NCBI GenBank assembly: GCA_028015205.1
Contig: CM051521.1
Coordinates: 70,850,314 to 70,914,313 of the forward strand
Reading direction: 5' to 3'
DNA from: Mytilisepta virgata
Lineage: Eukaryota > Mollusca > Bivalvia > Mytilida > Mytilidae
Length of the DNA: 64,000 bases
This document shows, in pieces, positions 57,082 to 64,000 of this stretch. Every line of letters begins with the position of its first letter. Position 1 is the first letter of the stretch. The notes beneath the pieces are model-generated. The model ran no database searches and was not told the origin of the DNA. It saw nothing but the letters and a program-made list of their open reading frames with translations. A program made the position numbers and the translations under genes.

Positions 57082-58165
57082 CTGTATCGCTCACCTGGAT
57101 TTAACTTTTCACCTTGAGCAGGACTAAAAATTTAAGTGTTGCAGTCAATTTGGCTGGTTTTTCTATAGGGTTCTATGTTAACTAAGTTTGGCTGTGGCAT
57201 CCATTTAGTTGAGAGTCCAGGTCAATGGACACATTTCTAAAAGAGAACCATCTAAGGACCATTACTGCTAAGTTTTGTTCCACTGGCTAAGTGGTTTCAT
57301 ACAAGAAGACTTTTAAATTAATTTTCTTAAAATTAACAATACAGGGGCAATAACCCAACAAAGAGTTGATCGATTCGTCTGAAAATTTCATGGCAGGTAG
57401 ATCATGACCTAATGAACATTTTTACCCCGTCAATTTTGCTCCAAATGCTTTAGTTTTTGAGATATAAGATAAGGCCTGGCAGCCATGTTGTTGGCAGAAT
57501 GGCACCAAAGTAACAAGAATTATTCATGTCCTACCAGTATCGCGGTTGCCATCTTCACTTTATCCAAATGACAACCGCGATACTGGTACTACTAATTCTG
57601 GTACCAATTTTAAATTCCAGAATTGTTACCAGAATCTTCCAGAATCTGCAATTCTAGGAGATTCTGGAATATTCTAGGATTCCAGTATTGGAGAACTATT
57701 TTTAATCATAACATATTTACCAGAATATTTCACAATTATGGATAGTGAAAGATTCTGGACAATACTGGTATTACTAGTATTGCAGATACTTTAATATTCT
57801 AGAAGATTCTCTTTTCCTCATTGATAAAATACTGGTATTCTCAGAATTTCATGTTCCCATAGTGTCAAATGTTAACCGATTCAGTAACTGGTGGCCATCT
57901 TGGATTTCCGATTTGCATCAAAGTTACATCACTTGTTAAGGACCTTTACAGAAAAATAAGAAGAATGTTTTCAAAGTTCAGAAAATCAGAAATTAGAGCC
58001 GGCTCTTGTTGGAATGTTTCAGGCTCGCATCAAAGTAACAAAACAAAAGACATCTCTAAATTCTGTTCTTTAGTTCTCAAGAAGGAGATGAAAACTTACC
58101 GATTTGACGGCGACGGACGCCAAGTGGTGGCAATAGCTCACACTGGTCCCCATTTATACATTTAT
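57082..58165 (+). mobile_element. Hairpin-ended repeat family 2, copy I, with an unusual palindromic insert
   Basis: Starts gcctgtatcgctcacctgg, has the family words (aaccatctaaggaccattac, gataagatataag-type) and ends gacgccaagtggtggcaata followed by gctcacactgg near 58110-58145. The part 57500-57860 is a palindrome-rich insert described separately. The next 58166-58450 shows nothing. Confidence 0.6.
57532..57850. repeat. Palindrome-rich insert with GAA/TTC modules
   Basis: A perfect 17-bp-arm hairpin (57532-57548 / 57572-57588, taccagtatcgcggttg) followed by about 250 bases of repeated agaatcttccagaatctg, attctggaatattctagg and ctggtattactagtattg words. Confidence 0.75.
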
Positions 58166-58499
58166 GTCGAAAATTGATTGATTGGCGATTTACGCCGTGC
58201 AAACTATTGCAGCCATATCATAGCGTGAGCTAATTTGAATAATAACCAGACTTGGTTTAAACAATACTGTAACAACGGATGTCGAAATGGTAGGTTAAAA
58301 TGCTTTTTTGTAACAGCCAGTTGGAGAGGTATTAGTATAAATGCATAGCTGTCTTCGTAGTTATGGCTTTACCTTTTGGTAGTTTGGCTTTTGAATCTGC
58401 TGTTCAACATTTGTTATATTAATTGGTATACAATGGTTTCAAATCCAATGAAAATAAATCCGTTTAAACTTAAAGTGAAACAAATGTTACTTGATTATA

Positions 58500-58920
58500 T
58501 TGAATAATTGGAGCTTATTCCCTTATTCCCATCCAAAAGTAGTAAGCAGTTATTCTATAAATAAATCCTTATTGTGCAACTAAATATAGTGTAGGAAAAT
58601 ACTTTATATAAGCAAAATGAATAAATTGCAAAATGAAAGAGAAGTTAAGGTCACAAGTTTAAATTGAAATTTTCAAATTTCGACCCCTGTGGAACCCAAC
58701 TTTAGAAAATTAAAATACTAAAACCTTATTGCACATCTGCATATGGTGTTTGACAATACTGTATAGAAATAAAATGCATAAATTGGAAAACAAAAGACGA
58801 GTTTACGTCACAAGCTTAAAGTTAGTTTTTTTTTCCAGCATTCGACCCCTGTGGGCCCCAATTTTAGATTATCAAAATTCTAAAACCTTATGCCAGTATT
58901 GGGGTGATCTGTTATAGTTT
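58500..58920 (-). repeat. Units of the 43-kb hairpin family (inverse orientation)
   Basis: Two ~190-bp units with ccttattgcacatctgcata, gaaataaaatgcataaattg, gagtttacgtcacaagctt and ttcgacccctgtgg, the complement of the 43-kb units. 58921-59317 has nothing recognised. Confidence 0.5.
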
Positions 58921-59317
58921 GTGCAACAAACAGATATTCAATGTCAGCAGCAAACTAAGGATTTTCATTTAATTTAATAGACGAGACTGAAAGTACTTCT
59001 TTGGTGTTGATTTAACGGATCGACTGTGTTTCCAACCAAATTCTCTAGTAGGTAGTTAATGTGGGAATGCTAATTCTTCAAAATTGTCATCCATAAGAAG
59101 ACTGATTGGTTGTTTTCCTTCTCCTGTTGCTATACTGTATACTTTGTGGATCTATTTTTTGTACACAACAGGCAAGTCTTATTCATCTTAGTTTGGCATT
59201 CATATCTTCACTGTAATCATCTAGTCATAATTTTCGGTTGTGTTATCGTTAAGAGTTTTCATTTACTTGAACATCAACATTTTCTGATAAGCCAACTGCT
59301 GAATTGTTATTTTCATC

Positions 59318-61089
59318 TCACTTTTCAGTATTTTCTGTAATTTCCTTCCAAACCTCAGTATTTTCACACCCACACATGTCATTCCATTTTTTCCTCATTT
59401 CAACATCTTGATAATGTTTGTTATATTTTTTCAACCATTCCAGTACTATAAGAATCTGGTTAGGTGAAACATAAGTTACACTTCTCCTATATAACATTCG
59501 TCGACAGCAAGTGCAAATATACTCAGGATACAACTTGATGTCTTTTCTAAAAAAAACTTTATGGCATCAGAAATGGTAGATATCTAACGATCACTTAACG
59601 TTCTTTTTTTTATTAATAGTTCGTTTAAGATTCTTTTTATCTTCTTGCTTACCCTTTCTACTTGTTGGCCTCCTGTATCTGTCACCGTCTTTAGAAATAC
59701 ATATTCATCAGACGTTAATACATTTCTTGTTTCCTGTCGAAATTGTTCTATTCTCAATCTCTTACTTTCCAAATGTTTTTTTCTATGAAGTGGGTGACAG
59801 TTGCTGACTTGACTTTAGTCTAGACAGTTTTTGTTCAATCTCTCACTTTCCAAATTTATCGTCTTTGAAGCGGGTGACAGTTGATGACTTGACTTTAGAC
59901 AGTTTTATTCTCAATCTCTCACTTTCCAAATGTTTTTTTTAAGTGGGTGATAGTTGCTGACTTGAATTTAGTTTAGATAATTTTATTCTCAATCTCTCAC
60001 TTTCGAAATGTTTTTTCTTTCAAGTGGGTAAAAGTTGCTGACTTGACTTTAGTCTAGATAGTTTCTTCCTAAATCTTTCATTTTCCAAATACTCTGTTCT
60101 TGACAAAAGAGAAAATGGACGTTTCTTATTTGAATCTTTTGAAAGTGTATCTTTTTTGTCTTGATTTGACTTTCCGGTAACAACTTCTGTTTCTGTGATA
60201 TTGTCATTATTACAAGGTGCTGAAATGTCTTTGTGTTTCAAAATAGTTGATAAGGAAACTACTGTTTCTAAATGAACTTTCCTTTTTCCTTTTGCTGTTT
60301 AATTTTTGAAAATCAGCATCATATTTTTTATCAACCATTTCATCAACAGTTTGCTTCCTATTTCCAACTAATTTGCAAATATTCTGTTGTTTACTACACT
60401 TTTTATTTGTACCCTTTTCATATTTATGCAATACTGGGCTGTATTGAAGGTTATTGGATATTCATAAGGCCACTTCAAAATAATTCCTGTTTCTGTGATG
60501 AAGGTATATAGAATTTAATGTTGGTGGATATACATTATCAATATATGACTGTGTGTAAAGTGCCCATTTCCATTTCTGTACTTCTACAGTGTACAGCCAT
60601 ATGTTTATAATTAAGAAATGAGCCATGGCAAATATTTCCACCTGAGTTGCCCAAACTCCATGGTTCTTCATATTTGTCTTCTTTAAATACTGACTGGCTG
60701 GTCCTTTCATCATGATCACTGAATCTATAGGATGATAATAATTCAGCATTATTCTGCGGGACATCATTGTATACTCTTACTATATTCCTGGTACTAATTC
60801 CAACTATGCACCAAAGATTTTCTTGTATATTGTAATCAAGGGGCAAAAATATCCCAGTGTTTATTCTTGATATACTGGTAATTTCAACGTCACTGTCTTT
60901 TTTCTGTTGACATTTGTGTTTGCTGTACTTCTGGTAAAAAGAGAAGTTGTAATTGCACCCTTTACAGTGACAGCATTTATGTTTCCTTAGTGGCTTTAAA
61001 GATTGGTATGTTTTTAGACAGAATTTACAAACCAAATCTCTTTCTATCTGTTTACAACTGTTAGTGTTAAGTCTTTGCTTTGAACTCAA
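59318..61089 (-). pseudogene. Helitron/Helentron-like coding remnant with zinc finger and OTU-like part
   Basis: Minus-strand frames in order: a cysteine/histidine-rich N-terminus (LVCKFCLKTYQSLKPLRKHK; CKGCNYNFSFYQKYSKHKC at 60900-61040); an OTU-protease-like C-terminal part in a shifted frame (NHGVWATQVEIFAMAHFLII ... SIYLHHRNRNYFEVAL, 60462-60690); a Lys-rich region; a tandem coding repeat ESERLRIKLSKLNSSQQLSP (59790-60100); and a CxxC block YPEYICTCCRRMLYRRSVTY (59480-59530). A CxxC followed by a hydrophobic-Arg-Ser-Val, and an OTU domain, both occur in large Helitron/Helentron proteins. The Rep HUH motif and helicase are not in view. Confidence 0.45.
59770..60095 (-). repeat. ~75-80-bp tandem coding repeat
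   Basis: Four to five units carry ctcaatctctcactttccaa, aagtgggtgacagttgctga and cttgactttagtctagaca. On the minus strand each encodes a variant of ESERLRIKLSKLNSSQQLSP; frames are interrupted by T-run length changes. Confidence 0.8.
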
Positions 61090-61115
61090 AATCTTTACAC
61101 ACTTATTACTTTTCT

Positions 61116-62718
61116 TTTTAGCTCACCTGTACTAAAAGGACATGTGAGCTTTTGCTATCACTTGACGTCCGTCGTCCGTCCGTCGTCCATCGTAAACTTT
61201 TTCAAAGATCTTCTCCTCTGAAACCACTGCACCAGATATAGCCACACTTAGATTGAATGATCCTTAGGGTATGTAGAATAAAGTTTGTGTTTTATTTTAT
61301 TGTCCGCAGAGAAACATGGCCACCATGGCTAAAAATAGAACATATAGGTAAACTGCAGTTTTTTACTTATATCTCAAAAACCAAAGCATTTATAGCAAAA
61401 CTGACAGGAGTAAAAATGTTCATCAGGTCAAGATTTACTTGCCATGAAATTTTCAGACGAATCTGTCAACACTTTGTTGGGTTATTGTCCCTGCATTGTT
61501 AATTTAAAGGAAATTTTGCAGTTTTAGGGTATTATCTTGAATATTATTAAAGATAAAGATAAACTGTGAACAGAAAAAATGTTCAACAAGATCTACAAAT
61601 AAGTCAACATGAACAAAATTGTCAATTGACCCCTTATAGGAGTTTTTGCCCTTTAAAGACAATTTTTTCAGTTTTTTTTTTGGTCATCTTTGTAAACTTT
61701 CAAAAATCTCCTCATATGAAACAACTTAACCAATTACAGCCATACTTAGTCTGAATGATCCTTAGGGTATCTAGAATAAAGTTTGTGTTTTATTTTATTG
61801 TTCATCGAGAAACATGGCCGCCACGGCTAAAAATAGAACATTATATCTCAAAAACTAAAGCATTTATAGCAAAACTGGAAGAAATAAAAATGTTCATCAG
61901 GTCAAGATCTACCTGCCATGAAATTTTCAGATGAATCGGTCAACCCTTTGTTGGGTTATTGCCCCTGAATTGTTAATTTTAAGGAAATTTTGCAGTTTTA
62001 GGTTATTATCTTGAATATTATTATAGATAAAGACAAACTGTAAAAAGCAAAAATGTTCAGCAAAGTAAGATCTACAAATAAGTCAACATGACCAAAATCG
62101 TCAATCGACCACTTATGGGATTTTTTGCCCTTGAAAGATTATTTACATGTAAACAGTAATTATCAGTAAAAATAATGGTCCGACATATTGTGACAGATAT
62201 TAAGAGGATAACTTGAAATAAATTAAATGGTAGCTGTACAACTAAAATGGAGGGTCAAGGGTCAAGGTCATTGAAAAAGTCCATAGCAACCTATGAAAAA
62301 GTCCCTAGCAACCATATATATTTCGGTTAAGGACCCTATAATTTACCTGTACAAGTCAAAAAGAAGGGTCGAGTCAAGGTCATTGAAAAAGTCCATAGCA
62401 ACCTATGAAAAAGTCCCTAGCAACTATATATATTTGGGTTAAGGACCATATAATTTACCTGCACAAAGAAAAAAGAAAGGTTAAGAGTCAAGGTCACTGG
62501 AAAAGTCCATAGCAACCATATATATTTAGATTCAGGACCGTATAATTTAGCTTTACATGTCAAATATGGAGGGTCAAGGTCATTGCATACATCCATAGCA
62601 ACTGATGGAAAAGTCCCTAGTAAACAGATATATTTGGTTCTGGACCCTACAATTTATCTTTTCATGTCAAAATGGAAGGTCAAAAGTCAATAGCAACCGA
62701 TGAAAAAGTCCCTAGCTG
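61116..62718 (-). mobile_element. Hairpin-ended repeat family 2, copy J (inverse, 5'-truncated)
   Basis: The hairpin end agctcacctgtactaaaagg...acatgtgagct is at 61120-61150, then tgacgtccgtcgtccgtccg. Two long ~550-bp repeats (gcatttatagcaaaactg, gttgggttattg) follow, then four ~115-bp units (aagtccctagcaaccatata) to 62718, where it cuts into the pogo remnant. Confidence 0.7.
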
Positions 62719-63277
62719 AGTGCCATACCTTGACAAAAATTTTGGAGGGGAGTGGTCTAGCGATATTCTAGTTTCGTCCACATTCCAAATCCTTGATGGT
62801 AGGTTCTTCAAATTGTTCACCCCATAATATGCCTTAGTTCACCAAAGTAGGAATCCACAATCTCAGTAGTGATGTGATTTCTTGACTGTTCTCTTTTCTT
62901 GGGTTTTATCATCTTCTATTGACAAGTCCAAAAACCAATGTTTTGTTGGTGTAAAATGCTTTTCTTTTGCTTTTGACATATTCGCAGCCAGTTCCAATAT
63001 TTGCCATTTTGCATAGCCGTATCCTCTGTCTGCCATCTTCATACAATGTTCTGCCAGATCGGCTTCTTCAGTACTTGTAAATATTGTAGGTCCACCCATT
63101 TTAACATCGGCACCTCGGGTGTCACGTAGTCTATCTCTCAGTGTACTCTCTGGAATATTGTGCAATCTTGCAGAACCCCTGGTGGACATATTATTGACTT
63201 TAACATAATGTATTGCTGCCCTGACTATCTCAACATTGTAGCCTTGCTTTCTTTTCTTTGTAGATTTTCTAACCATA
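62719..63277 (-). pseudogene. pogo/Jerky-like transposase remnant
   Basis: The N-terminus MVRKSTKKRKQGYNVEIVRA leads into a pipsqueak-type helix-turn-helix (STRGSARLHNIPESTLRDRL), then FTSTEEADLAEHCMKMADRG and a broken middle. On the minus strand near 62800 it reads NLPSRIWNVDETRI, the N-V-D-E-T block with the first catalytic Asp of pogo-type DDE/DDD transposases. The remaining catalytic part is missing; the frame ends where family 2 copy J begins. Frameshifts occur near 62870 and 62815. Confidence 0.7.
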
Positions 63278-63619
63278 TTTCTGAAATAGAAAAAGTACCA
63301 ATTAATTTTAAAGTTCAAATAATTCATCGGTGCCCCAAAATTGGAGTTCAAAACAAACGCACACTCAAATAATTCCTTTATTCATGACAAAATAAGGTCA
63401 CGTGGCCCAGAGGAGTTTCACTGATGTAAATGGCAGTGCAGACGATTATGTTTCTCTGTCCATGAACGGAACTGTTTACAAAGGAAAGTTGTGCTTTTTC
63501 ATAAGAAATAAGTTATTGTGTAATAAGAAATATTATAATTGGATTTTAACTATGTAGGAAAGTGACATTTCACTTCAGGTACAGTAGTTTTATATTTAGA
63601 ATGCAAATAAGGTGAATCC

Positions 63620-64000
63620 CAAGATCCATCTTACTTCTTGTTTAAAATAAGTTTGGTTTTTGGTCTTCCAAATGTTTCGATTTTAATGCTGCTGATGAAA
63701 GGTAACTGTGGAAATGCGTCGTATACAGCATAGTATAAATTTACTATATCTAATATTAGTATCTTTGGATTGTTATTTTGAAACTCCTGGGACGATGCCT
63801 CTGCATGGTGGACCCTAGGTCCCGAAGGTATTCGCCAACCCAGTCGTCAGACTTGTCTGACATGATTATTCATTGATTTGTTATAGAAATTACCAGTATT
63901 TAGCAAAATTTAAAAATAATAGAAATACTAAGGGTTCATTCCTTGTATTGCACATGGTACATCTCCTTAGCTGAAATTTGGCTTCCCATTTCGGTATTTT
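63620..64000 (+). repeat. Two partial terminal-repeat units in tandem at the right edge
   Basis: 63623-63779 matches the end part of 49785-50137 (cttgtttaaaataagtttgg ... tatctttggattgttatttt). 63803-64000 then matches its beginning (ggtggaccct ... cccatttcggtatttt) and runs off the window. The intervening 63780-63802 is unique. 63278-63619 shows no gene. Confidence 0.75.

Overview
The window is eukaryotic nuclear DNA: AT-rich, intron-bearing and packed with repeats. The repeat types (tRNA-derived SINEs ending in a gacgttaa/gcgttaaa tail, elements bounded by AGCTCACCTG...CAGGTGAGCT, DIRS, BEL/Pao, piggyBac and pogo remnants) point to a bivalve mollusc, most likely a mytilid mussel. That assignment is inference from repeat character. 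No operons, rRNA genes, functional tRNA genes or CRISPR arrays were seen.

Left part (1-27.4 kb): one gene on the minus strand, read from about 27.4 kb towards position 1 and running off the left edge. Seven coding exons (24579-27375, 22496-22602, 20814-20961, 15925-16257, 10624-10782, 2297-2435, 631-1121) join with matching splice phases into one frame of about 1391 residues. The protein looks like the middle of a KMT2C/KMT2D (MLL3/MLL4, Trithorax-related) histone H3K4 methyltransferase: a long Ser/Thr/Pro/Gln-rich region with a repeated Pro-x-Pro-Ala-His motif, an LxxLL box, a basic Lys/Arg region and the conserved block that in KMT2D precedes the extended PHD/FYR/SET part. The catalytic exons would lie left of the window. 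Its introns hold many mobile elements and a nearly identical 611-bp tandem duplication that copies a splice acceptor.

Middle and right part (27.4-64 kb): no host gene I can defend with confidence. It is a graveyard of nested transposons: four copies (two here, two in introns of the left gene) of a ~2-kb non-coding family with a perfect 29-nt terminal palindrome; many copies of a second hairpin-ended family; a piggyBac remnant split by an 817-bp inverted-repeat element; a DIRS-like tyrosine-recombinase retrotransposon; a BEL/Pao fragment with an internal inversion beside a Polinton-type polymerase fragment; a degenerate LINE of about 5.4 kb; a Helitron/Helentron-like coding remnant with an OTU-like domain; and a pogo-like transposase remnant. 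Two small open frames (33654-33932, PHD-like; 42631-42876, unknown) may be exons of genes or transposons.

The element families interact by nesting. Several insertions can be dated relative to one another because they break known repeats and leave target-site duplications. The strongest candidate for an under-described system is the set of hairpin-ended, array-carrying elements (Helentron/HINE-like architecture) together with a possible coding partner at 59.3-61.1 kb.
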